Shown: piece after piece, positions 38,425 through 47,482 of the stretch
Numbering within the stretch: the first letter of the stretch is position 1
Layout of the letters: every line of letters begins with the position of its first letter
Assembly: GCA_016711085.1 (NCBI GenBank)
Contig: JADJTR010000003.1
Location: 186,001 to 250,000 of the forward strand
Direction: 5' to 3'
Origin: Phyllobacteriaceae bacterium
GTDB lineage: Bacteria > Pseudomonadota > Alphaproteobacteria > Rhizobiales > Rhizobiaceae
Length of the DNA stretch: 64,000 bases
Notes under the pieces: generated by a model
Database searches by the model: none
The model's input: the letters and a program-made list of their open reading frames with translations, nothing else
What the model was told of the DNA's origin: nothing
Position numbers and translations under genes: made by a program

Positions 38425-39713
38425 ATGCGCGCCATAGCGCCTTTGGCCCGTGCCAGCCGGTTGATCGCCTCGGCCGTCTTCCTGGTGCTCGCCTCGCAGG
38501 GGGCGGGCAGCGCCGGCTCTCTCCAGGACATGATCGACAAAGCGGCGGAAGGCGCAACAATCGCACCGCCGGCGGGCGTCTATGAGGAACACCTTGTGAT
38601 CGCGAAATCGATCGTTCTCGACGGCTCCGCCGGCGTGATCATCGATGGCGGCGGCAAGGGCACGGTGGTCGAACTTTCGGCCGACGGCGCGACGATCAAG
38701 TCCCTGACCATCCGCAATTCGGGTCGGCTGCACAACGCGCTCGACGCCGGCTTGCGCGTCAAGGGCGATTTCAACGTCGTCAAGGATGTGACGATCGAAA
38801 ACAGTCTTTTCGGCCTCGACATGCATCAGGCCGACAACAACATCATCAGGCGCAACATCATCGGGTCGAAGGATATGCCGCTGGAGTTGCGCGGCGATTC
38901 CGTTCGCCTCTGGTATTCCCACGCCAATACGCTGGAGGAAAACACCATCCACGACGCGCGCGATTTCGTTGTCTGGTATTCGGGCAAGAACGTCATCCGC
39001 GACAATGTCGTCAGCAATGGCCGCTACGGCGTGCATTTCATGTACGCGCACGAAAACACGATGACAAACAACACGGTGCAGGACTGCGTCATCGGAGTAT
39101 TCCTGATGTATTCCAACGACATCGTGGTGCGCGGCAACAAATTGTTGCGCTCCTGGGGAGCGTCCGGAATGGGGGTCGGATTCAAGGAAGCGAGTGGCGT
39201 CGTCATCGCCGACAACGACATCATCGGCAACGCCAGCGGCATCTATATCGACATTTCGCCCTACGATCCCGACGCGATCAACCGGTTCGAGAACAACCGC
39301 ATCGCCTATAACGGCATCGGCGTGGAGTTCCACACCGACTGGCAGGGCAATGTGTTCACAGGCAACGGTTTCATGTCGAACTTTACCCAGATTGCCGTGC
39401 GCGGGGCCGGCACGGCGCTGCGCGAGAGCTGGGAAGGCAATTTTGGGACGATTTCGCCGGCTTCGACCGCGACGAAAATGGGAAAGGCGACAGCCCCTAC
39501 GAAATCTACAACTACGCCGACCGCATCTGGATGGAAGTGAAGGACGCCGCTTTTTTCCGTGGCGGCCTGGCGTTGGAAGCTTTGGATTTCATTGAACGTT
39601 TGGCGCCGTTCTCGGAACCCTTGCTTTTGGTCAAGGAGCACAATCCGCTCGTTGCTATGCCTGCGGCGAAAAAACAGGAGAGGGCGAAAAACGCTTTGGA
39701 CCTGCTGCAATGA
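38425..39713 (+). CDS. nosD: NosD, copper-site maturation protein, frameshifted
   Basis: NosD is a periplasmic beta-helix protein that works with the NosFY transporter to build the catalytic copper-sulfide site of NosZ. The signal peptide and parallel beta-helix repeats (VIDGGGKGTVVELSADGATIKSLTIRNSG, NNTVQDCVIGVFLMYSNDIVVRGNKLL) are clear. At 39441-39447 (AATTTTGGGACG) one T seems missing: the frame then ends at 39540, while the true C-terminus (IYNYADRIWMEVKDAAFFRG to LDLLQ) continues in the next frame to 39713. Repaired length is about 429 residues. The stop overlaps the nosG start. Confidence 0.88.
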
Positions 39714-40498
39714 CCGAACTGCCTGAAAAGCCCGACGAAGCCGTCGCCAAACCAGCGAAACCGCGACTGACGCGACGCGAACTGGAGCGGCGGCGCATGC
39801 TGCTGCGTTCGCTCGGCGCCGGCGTCGCCGTGGTCGGACTTTCCCTGGTCGGCTGGTATCCGGTGGCGCGCCAATTGTTCGATCGGTTGCGCCCGCCGGG
39901 CGCGCTCAGCGAACGTGAATTCCTGTCGGCCTGCATCAAATGCGGCCAATGCGTTCAGGTGTGCCCGGTCGAAGCGATCCGTCTCGCCGATGGCGAAGAG
40001 GGCTTCGGTCTTGGCGCGCCCTATATCGACGGGCGCGCGCAGGCCTGCGACTTCTCCTGCGACGCGGTGCAATGCGTGCTCGCCTGCCCGACCGGGGCGC
40101 TGACCCACGAGATCGCCAGGAAGGAAGAGGTGCGCATGGGCGTAGCGCGTCTGGCGCGCCCCGACGCCTGCCTCGCCATGAAGGGACAGGGGCTCAAGGG
40201 TCTGGCGCGCGGCGACCTGTTCAAGGGCCTGCACCGCTATCCCGACATCGACCGCTGGAACCCGATCCGGGTGGCCGACCACCCTTACGACCTCGAACTC
40301 TGCGATCTGTGCGTGCGCGAATGCCCGATCAAGGGCGCCATCAGCCTGAAACCGATGTCCGAGGATCCGGCCGACAAACGACGCATGCCGGTGGTCGCCG
40401 ACGCCTGCGTCGGATGCGGCGCTTGCGAAATGATGTGCCCGGCCGAACCCGCCGCGATTGTCGTCGACGCCAAGGTGCTCAAGGAGCGGCAGGCATGA
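39710..40498 (+). CDS. nosG: NosG, NapG-like ferredoxin protein
   Basis: A 262-residue MauM/NapG-type protein with one N-terminal helix (residues about 38-60) and four clusters of cysteines for 4Fe-4S centres (CIKCGQCVQVCPVEA, CDAVQCVLACPTG, CDLCVRECPIKG, CVGCGACEMMCPAE). With NosH it is thought to oxidise menaquinol and send electrons to NosZ through the cytochromes. The ATG overlaps the nosD stop and its own stop overlaps nosH. Confidence 0.9.
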   Translation: MTELPEKPDEAVAKPAKPRLTRRELERRRMLLRSLGAGVAVVGLSLVGWYPVARQLFDRLRPPGALSEREFLSACIKCGQCVQVCPVEAIRLADGEEGFGLGAPYIDGRAQACDFSCDAVQCVLACPTGALTHEIARKEEVRMGVARLARPDACLAMKGQGLKGLARGDLFKGLHRYPDIDRWNPIRVADHPYDLELCDLCVRECPIKGAISLKPMSEDPADKRRMPVVADACVGCGACEMMCPAEPAAIVVDAKVLKERQA

Positions 40499-41472
40499 AC
40501 TGGTTCCTGCACAAGCTGGCGATGATGTTCGGGGCCGAGCCGCGCAGGCCGGAACCGGCCGAGACGACCGACGCGTCGCGTGAAATGATGAAATTCAAGA
40601 AGCTTCCCGACCAGGTGACGTTGCGCAAGCAGCGCATCGCCGAGGAGCACGAATTTCCGGTCGTCTCGCGCAAATGGAAATATCGGCGCTGGGCCTCGAT
40701 CATCATCATCAACCTGCTGTTCGTCGTCTCCTACTGGTTCGACGTGCAACTGGTTGAAGGGGCGCTCACCGCCTCGCGCTTCGTCGGCTTTCACATGGCC
40801 GATCCCAACAGCGCGCTCCAGGTGATGCTCGCCTTCAAGGAAGTGATGATCAATCTCGTCATCGGCACCGTCACCGTCGTGCTGTTGTGGTGGATCGTCG
40901 GCGGCCGCGCCTTCTGCTCGTGGGTGTGCCCGTATCACCTATTGGCCGAATGGGCCGAGATGCTGCATGTGAAACTGGCGGCGATCGGCTATGCCCGCGA
41001 CAACCCGTTCCATCGCGGGCTGCGCACGATCCTGTGGCTGGTGTTCCTCGCGCTCGCATTCCTCACCGGCTATACCGTTTTCGAATATGTCAACCCTGTC
41101 GGCATCGTCAGCCGGGCGCTGATCTACGGACCGACCGTGGCGCTGCTGTGGGTGATTGCGCTGCTCGGCATCGAAGTCTTTTATTCGCGGCGCTTCTGGT
41201 GCCGCTACGTCTGCCCGATCGGCCTGACCTACGGCATAACCGGCGCTGTCGCGCCGGTGCAGGTCAAATACGACCTGTCGAAATGCCTGCACGAGGGCGA
41301 ATGCCGCAAGGTTTGCCTGGTGCCGCATGTGCTGGAAATCACCAAGATGGGATACGCCAGCGACACCTTCGAATTCATCGGGGCCGATTGCACCCGTTGC
41401 GGCATGTGCATCGATGCTTGCCCGCAAAATGCGCTCGATTTCACCGTGCGCGGCCTCGACAAGGTATTATGA
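40495..41472 (+). CDS. nosH: NosH, NapH-like quinol oxidase subunit
   Basis: A 325-residue membrane protein with four or five helices, two CxxxCP motifs (FCSWVCPYHLLAEW and WCRYVCPIGL) and two C-terminal 4Fe-4S sites (CLHEGECRKVCLVPH, CTRCGMCIDACPQNALDF). It is the NapH/NosH type that oxidises quinol in the membrane. The ATG at 40495 follows AAGGAG and overlaps the nosG stop. Confidence 0.9.
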   Translation: MNWFLHKLAMMFGAEPRRPEPAETTDASREMMKFKKLPDQVTLRKQRIAEEHEFPVVSRKWKYRRWASIIIINLLFVVSYWFDVQLVEGALTASRFVGFHMADPNSALQVMLAFKEVMINLVIGTVTVVLLWWIVGGRAFCSWVCPYHLLAEWAEMLHVKLAAIGYARDNPFHRGLRTILWLVFLALAFLTGYTVFEYVNPVGIVSRALIYGPTVALLWVIALLGIEVFYSRRFWCRYVCPIGLTYGITGAVAPVQVKYDLSKCLHEGECRKVCLVPHVLEITKMGYASDTFEFIGADCTRCGMCIDACPQNALDFTVRGLDKVL

Positions 41473-41481
41473 GGCCAAACC

Positions 41482-42345
41482 GTGATCGCCATTGAAAACC
41501 TCACCAAGCGTTTCGACAAGCGGCCGGTCCTGGACGGGTTGTCGCTGACAATTGCGCCGGGCGATCGCATCGCCCTGATCGGCTCGAACGGCGCCGGCAA
41601 GACGACGCTGTTTCGCTGCCTGCTTGGCCATTATCGACACGAGGGCGCGATCGCCCGCGACGGCGCGGCGCCGCAACGCCGCGATTCGTTGTTTCTGTCG
41701 CGCGTCGCCTTCGTGCCGCAATTGCCGCCGCCTTTGCGCATGCCGGTCGGCGAACTGGTCAATTTCGCCATTCGCGGGGCAGGGGCAGATCGCGTTGTCA
41801 TGGACAAGGTCGCCGGGCGTCTCGGCATCGATCTCGACGCAGTCTGGCGACAGCCTTTCTACCGTCTGTCGGGCGGCCAGAAGCAGAAAATTCTCGTCAC
41901 GGTGGCGTTGGGCCGGCCGGTCGACCTGATGATTTTCGACGAACCTGCCGCAAACCTCGATCCCGGGGCGCGATCGGCCTTTATCGACATGCTGGCCGAA
42001 CGCGCCGAGGCGTCAATGCTGATCGCCAGCCATCGCCTCGAAGAAGTCGCGCAGTTGGTCAACCGCGTCATCGAACTCGATCGGGGCCGTGTCGTCCTCG
42101 ACGACAGCGTCGTCGACCGCCTGAAGGCTGGCGACATGCGTCGTTGCGTCGTGCGCATTCGCGAACCGCATTTGCCGTTTGCCCGGGCGCTTGCGTCCTG
42201 GGGTTTCGCGGCCGCGGCTGGCGATACGCTGTTTTCCGGCAGCATTCCGGCGGCGGAAAACTTCCGTTTCCTTGGCATGGTGTCCCGCTATGGCTCGATC
42301 GTCGAGCATTTGTCGGTCGATGCCGGCGGGATCGCGCGTCAATAG
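41482..42345 (+). CDS. nosF: NosF, ABC-transporter ATPase
   Basis: A 287-residue ABC ATPase with Walker A GSNGAGKTT near residues 34-42, signature LSGGQKQKI and Walker B DLMIFDEPAANLDPG. NosF powers NosY, believed to move a sulfur species for the Cu site of NosZ. The GTG start at 41482 is the natural one (MIAIENLTKRFDKRPVL). Between nosH and nosL, as in clade II operons. Confidence 0.92.
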   Translation: MIAIENLTKRFDKRPVLDGLSLTIAPGDRIALIGSNGAGKTTLFRCLLGHYRHEGAIARDGAAPQRRDSLFLSRVAFVPQLPPPLRMPVGELVNFAIRGAGADRVVMDKVAGRLGIDLDAVWRQPFYRLSGGQKQKILVTVALGRPVDLMIFDEPAANLDPGARSAFIDMLAERAEASMLIASHRLEEVAQLVNRVIELDRGRVVLDDSVVDRLKAGDMRRCVVRIREPHLPFARALASWGFAAAAGDTLFSGSIPAAENFRFLGMVSRYGSIVEHLSVDAGGIARQ

Positions 42346-42356
42346 GGAGGTGAGCC

Positions 42357-42833
42357 ATGTGCGATTGCAATCGACGTCGCTTTCTCGGGTTGCTCGCCGC
42401 CACCCCCGTCGCGCTTTCCGGCTGCACACGCCAGACCGAGGGGCCGGAAGAAATCCGCTTCGGCCGGGAAATTTGCGCCATGTGCGGCATGATCATTTCC
42501 GATCCCCGTTTCGCCGCCGAGATCCGGGGTGGTCCGGATCGGACGCTTGTCAAGTTCGACGACATCGGGGATGCGGTGAACTGGTTGGAGATGCAGCCAT
42601 GGCGAACCACCCAACTCGGGGAATTCTGGGTAATGAACGCGGACAACGGGGCAGAGTGGCTGGACGCACGGGCGGCCTGGTTCTTGACAGGCGAGGTCTC
42701 GCCGATGGACTACGGCTTCGCGGCGGTGAAGGATCGTCGGGATGGAGCGCTGGATTTCGCCTCGATGACAAAAGCGGCGTTGGAAAAAGGCGTATCGAGC
42801 CGGTGCCCGCCTCCGGGCAAAACACCATCGTGA
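42357..42833 (+). CDS. nosL: NosL, copper chaperone lipoprotein
   Basis: A 158-residue lipoprotein with N-terminal CDCNRRRFLGLLAATPVALSGC (lipobox Cys23, and a twin-arginine-like patch). The copper motif CAMCGM is at residues 40-45 (EICAMCGMIISDPRFAAEI), followed by FDDIGDAVNWL. NosL brings Cu(I) to apo-NosZ. Its stop overlaps the GTG start of nosY. Confidence 0.92.
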   Translation: MCDCNRRRFLGLLAATPVALSGCTRQTEGPEEIRFGREICAMCGMIISDPRFAAEIRGGPDRTLVKFDDIGDAVNWLEMQPWRTTQLGEFWVMNADNGAEWLDARAAWFLTGEVSPMDYGFAAVKDRRDGALDFASMTKAALEKGVSSRCPPPGKTPS

Positions 42834-43672
42834 CCTACCCGGGCGGTGGCGGCCTTGCCCTTTCGATTCGGCTTGAATTGCAGGAGTCGATGCGTTCGCG
42901 GTGGTTCCATTTCTATGCGGCGGTGTTTTTCGGCCTCATGGTGCTGTTGGCGCTGACCGGTATTTCCGAATCCCGCGTGCTCGGTTTCACCGGCCTGTCG
43001 CGGCTGCTCGTCACTTACATCCAGATCACAATGGCGGTGCTGCCGCTTTTCATTCTCGTAACCACGGCGCGTTCATTGGTTGGCGACCGCGAGGCCGGCA
43101 GCCTCGAATACATGCTGGCCTTTCCGATCGGGCTTGGCGCATGGTTCTGGGGCAAGTTCCTCGGCCGTTTGGTTCTTACCGTCGCGCCGGTGGCGGCTGC
43201 GCTCTTGTTCGCCGCCTTGTACGGCTTGGCGCTCGGGCATGGAGTCCCCTGGATCCATGTCGCCTTGTATTCGGCGCTGGTGACTGCGCTTGCCGCCTGT
43301 TTTCTCGGCCTCGGCTTCTTCCTGTCCGGCATGTCGCGTTCGACCGAGATCGCGCTCGGAATTTCGCTCATGGTCTGGCTGACGATGGCCGCTTTGCTCG
43401 ATCTGCTGCTGTTGTCGGTGTTGATCAAGACACAGATACACCCCGATCTCGTCGTCGCCATCGCCCTGGCCAATCCTTTGCAGACGTTCCGAACCGCGTC
43501 GATGATCCTGTTCGATCCGCAGCTCATCCTCCTCGGACCGGCTTCCTATGTCATCCTCGATACGTTCGGCGTGACGGGCTATGTTGTTTGGGCGCTGGTC
43601 TGGCCGACGGCGCTGGGACTGGCGTTCGCGCTGCTCGGATATTGGCGTTTCAGCCGCGGCGATCTGGTCTGA
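42830..43672 (+). CDS. nosY: NosY, ABC-transporter permease
   Basis: A 280-residue permease with six helices of the NosY type (YIQITMAVLPLFILVTTARSLVGDREAGSLEYMLAFPIGLGAWFWGKFLGR). It works with NosF and NosD in building the copper-sulfide cluster. The GTG at 42830 overlaps the nosL stop; an internal ATG at 42890 (MRSRWFHFY) is the alternative. This is the last nos gene, with its stop next to the convergent tlpA-like gene. Confidence 0.9.
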   Translation: MTYPGGGGLALSIRLELQESMRSRWFHFYAAVFFGLMVLLALTGISESRVLGFTGLSRLLVTYIQITMAVLPLFILVTTARSLVGDREAGSLEYMLAFPIGLGAWFWGKFLGRLVLTVAPVAAALLFAALYGLALGHGVPWIHVALYSALVTALAACFLGLGFFLSGMSRSTEIALGISLMVWLTMAALLDLLLLSVLIKTQIHPDLVVAIALANPLQTFRTASMILFDPQLILLGPASYVILDTFGVTGYVVWALVWPTALGLAFALLGYWRFSRGDLV

Positions 43673-44209
43673 TCAGCCGGCGAGTTTCGCCAGCCAGGCG
43701 ATTGTCGCATCGTCGTCCCATGTCGCCTCGCCGGCGACAGCCGCGAAGCCGTTCCCTTCGCGGTCGATCAGGGCGGTTGTCGGCAGGCGAGACAGCCCGA
43801 GAACCGCATCGGCGTTTTCGCCCTTGCCCATGACCACCGGCAGATTGGCGATGGCCAGCTCGTCGTAGAACGAACGGACAGCCTTGGCGCCGCGCCAATC
43901 GAAGGCGAGCGGTATGATCGCCAGTTTTTCCGGATCGTTACTCGCCGCCAGCCGCGAAAGGCTCGGCATTTCCCGGCGACACGGGGCGCACCATGGCCCC
44001 CAAAGGTTCAGGAGGACCAGCTTGCCGGAGTAACTGCCGATCGACAAGACGGCGCCGGCTTCGTCGGTCATGACCAGACCGCGCGCCATCCGCGGCGGAT
44101 CGAGCGGCCTGGCCAGCTCCACTGCCGATGGCGGGCGGTCACGGGCAAAAACCAGCGGCGGCGCGAGAATCGCCGCGGAACTCACGAGCAGGAAATCGCG
44201 CCTTTTCAT
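43673..44209 (-). CDS. TlpA/ResA-like thiol-disulfide protein
   Basis: A 178-residue exported protein (N-terminal MKRRDFLLVSSAAILAPPLVFA, Tat-like) with a thioredoxin fold and active site WCAPC (Cys74, Cys77). TlpA-type proteins reduce CuA apo-sites and Sco before metal loading, so the pairing with the upstream sco gene four bases away fits copper insertion into NosZ. The stop abuts nosY. Confidence 0.85.
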   Translation of the reverse strand: MKRRDFLLVSSAAILAPPLVFARDRPPSAVELARPLDPPRMARGLVMTDEAGAVLSIGSYSGKLVLLNLWGPWCAPCRREMPSLSRLAASNDPEKLAIIPLAFDWRGAKAVRSFYDELAIANLPVVMGKGENADAVLGLSRLPTTALIDREGNGFAAVAGEATWDDDATIAWLAKLAG

Positions 44210-44213
44210 CAGT

Positions 44214-44807
44214 TCAATTGACAGGCGCGGCGGTGATCGCCGCCTGCATCTCGGAGGCGATGGCGGCGGCCGCCATTCCGTGCGGGAACCGTTTGACGAT
44301 CCGCCCGTCCGGTCCCTGGAAGATCATCGACGCGGAGTGGTCGACCGAGTAATTCGTCTTGTCAGCGGGGTCGGGAAAATGGAATTCGTATTTCGCGCCA
44401 TAGGCTTTGACCATGGCGTCGACATAGGCCTTGGGACCGCGAAGCGCGACGATGCGTGTATCGAAGGCGGAAACATATTGGGACAGCAGTTTCGCCGTGT
44501 CGCGATCCGGGTCGACGGTAACGAACAGCGGTAGCACGCGTTCCGCATCCGCACCGAGCGCGGCCAATGCGTCCGCCATCGTCAGCATGCTGGTCGGGCA
44601 GATATCCGGGCAACCGGTGTAGCCGAAATAGATGAGCGCGAACTTGCCGAGCAGGTTTTCATCGGTGACGATTACGCCGTTGACGTCCTCCATGAGAAAG
44701 CGGAGGGGCTGGTCGTCAGGTGGAGAGGATTCCTCCGCGAGCGCCGAAAACAGCGGCGCGGCGCTGGCGGCGAACGTCAGGATGAGAAAATCTCGGCGGC
44801 TTGTCAT
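44214..44807 (-). CDS. sco: SCO1/SenC copper-delivery protein (second copy)
   Basis: A 197-residue exported protein (MTSRRDFLILTFAASAAPLFSALA, Tat-like signal) of the SCO1/SenC family. Metal ligands Cys66 and Cys70 (GYTGCPDICPTSM) and His157 (YSVDHSASMIF) are present. It is clearly different from the first sco at 29656. With the tlpA-like gene it forms a two-gene operon for CuA maturation, probably under the box at 44884-44897. Confidence 0.88.
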   Translation of the reverse strand: MTSRRDFLILTFAASAAPLFSALAEESSPPDDQPLRFLMEDVNGVIVTDENLLGKFALIYFGYTGCPDICPTSMLTMADALAALGADAERVLPLFVTVDPDRDTAKLLSQYVSAFDTRIVALRGPKAYVDAMVKAYGAKYEFHFPDPADKTNYSVDHSASMIFQGPDGRIVKRFPHGMAAAAIASEMQAAITAAPVN

Positions 44808-44855
44808 CGCCTTGCTCCACGGGTTTGGCCACGGGTCGACACATTCGTCATCGCC

Positions 44856-44897
44856 GCAATAGGGTTTCGATCGGCGTGCATCCTTGACTTTGGTCAG
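44856..44897 (-). promoter_or_regulatory. FNR/Dnr-type promoter of the sco-tlpA pair
   Basis: TTGACTTTGGTCAG (44884-44897) differs from TTGAC-N4-GTCAA by one base. On the minus strand its centre is 41.5 bases before about 44849, and TATTGC (plus strand 44856-44861) is then the -10 box. The sco ATG at 44807 would have a 42-base leader. Confidence 0.6.
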
Positions 44898-44949
44898 GGA
44901 GCCGGTCAGCGGACTGTGCGAGTCGGCGCTAAAGAGGAAACGACGATCA

Positions 44950-45813
44950 ATGTCCGCAATGCTGCCGCTCGGGCTGGCGTTTTTAATGTTCGTTGTCGGC
45001 CTGCGTCTGACGCCGGCCGGACTGGGTCGCGTGATTTTCGCGCCGAAAGCGCTCGCCGCCGGACTGACGGTGCAAATGCTGCTGCTGCCGATCCTGGCGT
45101 ATCTGATTGCGTCGACGCTTCGGCTTTCGCCTGTTTCGACAACCGGCCTGATGGTCATCGCCGCTGCGCCGGGCGGCATCACATCGAACTATGTTGCTCT
45201 CGCCGCCCGCGCCGACGTGGCGCTGTCCACAGCGATGACGCTGGTCACCAGTCTCGCCGCATGCCTGTCCATTCCGCTCGTTCTGGCGATTTCCGGTGTG
45301 GGCGCATTCGGAGAGACCGGCATCACCGGCCTCGTGCGCATCAGTTTGGTCATGTTCGCCGTGACGGCGTTGCCATTGAGCGTCGGTCTGGCCATGCGTC
45401 GTTACCTGCCCGGACTGGCCGCGCGTTGGGAGTCGCCACTCGACCGTGCCGCCACCATCGTCTTTGCGTCGATCGTGCTGGCGACATTATGGCAGAACCG
45501 TGCGGCGATGCTCGACCATTTGCCGACGATCGGCCCGGCCGCGTTGCTGCTCAATGTTGCGGCCATTGGCGCCGGATTGTCCGCTGGCGCCATTACCGGC
45601 CTGCGCCCCGAACAGGGGCTGGCGATCGCCGTGGAAAGCGGATTGCAAAACGTCGCCATGGCGATTTTCGTGGCGACGGCCATGCTGGGGCAAAGTGAAC
45701 TGAGCGCGCCCGCCTTGGTCTACGCGGTGCTGATGAATGTATCGGCGGTGGGATTGATCTGGTTCGGGCGTGGACGGACCGCGACCACTCCTTTTGAGTT
45801 GCCCCGCGTCTAG
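44950..45813 (+). CDS. BASS-family (bile acid:sodium symporter-like) transporter
   Basis: A 287-residue membrane protein with eight or nine helices of the BASS superfamily (LFPLGLAFLMFVVGLRLTPAGLG-like start and VIAAAPGGITSNYVALAARADVALSTAMTLVTSLAACLSIPL, the crossover region). Family members move bile acids, pantoate or other organic anions with sodium; the substrate here is unknown. The ATG at 44950 was preferred to an upstream TTG because GAGGAAACG precedes it. Confidence 0.8.
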   Translation: MSAMLPLGLAFLMFVVGLRLTPAGLGRVIFAPKALAAGLTVQMLLLPILAYLIASTLRLSPVSTTGLMVIAAAPGGITSNYVALAARADVALSTAMTLVTSLAACLSIPLVLAISGVGAFGETGITGLVRISLVMFAVTALPLSVGLAMRRYLPGLAARWESPLDRAATIVFASIVLATLWQNRAAMLDHLPTIGPAALLLNVAAIGAGLSAGAITGLRPEQGLAIAVESGLQNVAMAIFVATAMLGQSELSAPALVYAVLMNVSAVGLIWFGRGRTATTPFELPRV

Positions 45814-46000
45814 CCCACAAAGCCTCCCGCGGTTTCCGGTAGTTCGCCGCGTGCGCAAGGAGCCGGGTCCTTCGCCGGCGCGGCCCTTTCTGGGGCCATT
45901 GTTATCAATCCTTCATGATCGCGATTGATCAAGCGACGAAGCGCATGGCCTCGCACCGGAAAAGGCGTGGTCGGTCAACGAAAAATCGGGCGATTGGGTC

Positions 46001-47482
46001 ATGGATGAATTCGCACAACCAAGACTTGAACGGGTTCGCGCCTTGCTGCGCGACGCCATGCGACGCGTTGAAGAGGAAAGCGGCGCCATTTATGCCGGAT
46101 GGAGCGGCAAGATCTTTCGCGGGGAATTCAAAGCCAGCGCGGGCAACCTCGCCGACTATCTGGCGTTCCGGCGACACGACCTGACCGAACTGCAGGACGA
46201 GCTCGCGTTGCTGGGCCTGTCTTCGTTAGGCCGCGCCGAAGCGCATATCGGCCCGACGTTACGGGCGGTCGACGCGACTTTGAACCGCCTCGCGGGCGCA
46301 CCGGCGACATGGCCGGACGCAGCCGAATTTGCGGCCGGGGGGCTGCGGCTCTCGACAGCGCAGAAACGTTTTTTCGGCAGCGCATATGGGGGCCGCTCCA
46401 CCCGGATAATGACGACTTTGCCGAGCGAAGCGGCGGATGATCGAATGCTGGTCGAACGGCTTATCGCCGCCGGGTCGAACTGCGTGCGGATCAACTGCGC
46501 GCACGACGATGCGGTGGCGTGGGAGCGCATGATCGACAATGTGCGCCAGGTGGCGAAAACGGCAGGACGTCGCTGCCCTGTGCTGATGGACATCAGCGGG
46601 CCGAAAGTGCGCGTCGAATCTGTTTCGTCCACGGCCAAACGGCTCCACCGAGGCGACATTTTCCGCTTGTCGTTCGGTCCTTTGGACCGCAAATCGGACG
46701 AAACCGCATTCTCCATCAATTTTCCCGATGTTGTCGGGAAACTCGCGGTCGACGCGCCGGTGCTGATCAACGACGGCAAGATCGGCGCCCGCGTCGTGGC
46801 GGTGGAGGAATACGGCGTCGTTCTGCAGGTGACAACGGCGCGCGAGAAGGGCGAAAAGCTCAAGGTCGAGAAGGGCGTCAATATGCCAACCGTCGAGCTC
46901 GATATCGACCCGCTGACACCGAAGGACTTCGTCGATCTCGATTTCGTCGCCGAAAACGCCGATATCGTCGGCTATTCCTTCGTCCAGCGTCCGGCGGATG
47001 TCGACCTCCTCGTCGGCGAACTGGCGAAGCGGCGCAAAAGTGCGCCGCCCCAGCCGCTGCTGTTGAAAATCGAGACGCCGCTGGCGGTGAAAAATCTGCC
47101 GCGTCTTCTCGTTGCGGCTGGCGGCCGCCATCCCGTCGGCGTGATGATCGCGCGCGGCGATCTCGCCATGGAAGTCGGACCGGAACGCCTTTCCGAAGTC
47201 CAGGAAGAGATTTTATGGCTGTGTGAGGCGGCGCACGCTCCCGTCGTCTGGGCTACGCAGGTGCTGGAATCGATGGTGAAGGAAGGCGCGCCTTCGCGCG
47301 CCGAAATCACCGACGCCGCCATGGGCCAACGCGCCGAGTGCGTCATGCTGAACAAGGGCCCGTTCCTCGCCGAAGCAGTCGCTTTTCTTTCCGGCATCTT
47401 GCACCGAATGGACCGGCACCAAACGAAAAAGACGGCGCGCCTCTCGGCGCTGACATCATGGAAGGGCGGGCAGGAGCTTTGA
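46001..47482 (+). CDS. Pyruvate kinase-like protein with extra N-terminal domain
   Basis: A 493-residue protein. Residues 1-130 form an extra helical domain (LERVRALLRDAMRRVEEESGAIYAGW). The rest is a pyruvate-kinase barrel: SNCVRINCAHDDAVAWERMI, LMDISGPKVRVESV, VLINDGKIGARVV (B domain), LLKIETPLAVKNLPRLL with the catalytic Lys and metal-binding Glu, GVMIARGDLAMEVG, and WATQVLESMVKEGAPSRAEITDAAMGQRAECVMLNKGP. The C-terminal allosteric domain of ordinary pyruvate kinase is missing. This divergent type occurs in some alphaproteobacteria. Whether it uses PEP/ADP is not proven. It ends overlapping convergent phnN. Confidence 0.75.
   Translation: MDEFAQPRLERVRALLRDAMRRVEEESGAIYAGWSGKIFRGEFKASAGNLADYLAFRRHDLTELQDELALLGLSSLGRAEAHIGPTLRAVDATLNRLAGAPATWPDAAEFAAGGLRLSTAQKRFFGSAYGGRSTRIMTTLPSEAADDRMLVERLIAAGSNCVRINCAHDDAVAWERMIDNVRQVAKTAGRRCPVLMDISGPKVRVESVSSTAKRLHRGDIFRLSFGPLDRKSDETAFSINFPDVVGKLAVDAPVLINDGKIGARVVAVEEYGVVLQVTTAREKGEKLKVEKGVNMPTVELDIDPLTPKDFVDLDFVAENADIVGYSFVQRPADVDLLVGELAKRRKSAPPQPLLLKIETPLAVKNLPRLLVAAGGRHPVGVMIARGDLAMEVGPERLSEVQEEILWLCEAAHAPVVWATQVLESMVKEGAPSRAEITDAAMGQRAECVMLNKGPFLAEAVAFLSGILHRMDRHQTKKTARLSALTSWKGGQEL

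Noticed and set aside
45814..46000. Short ORF around 45915 before the pyruvate kinase gene
   Set aside because: It overlaps the pyruvate kinase start in another frame and has no family resemblance; the gap otherwise shows nothing.
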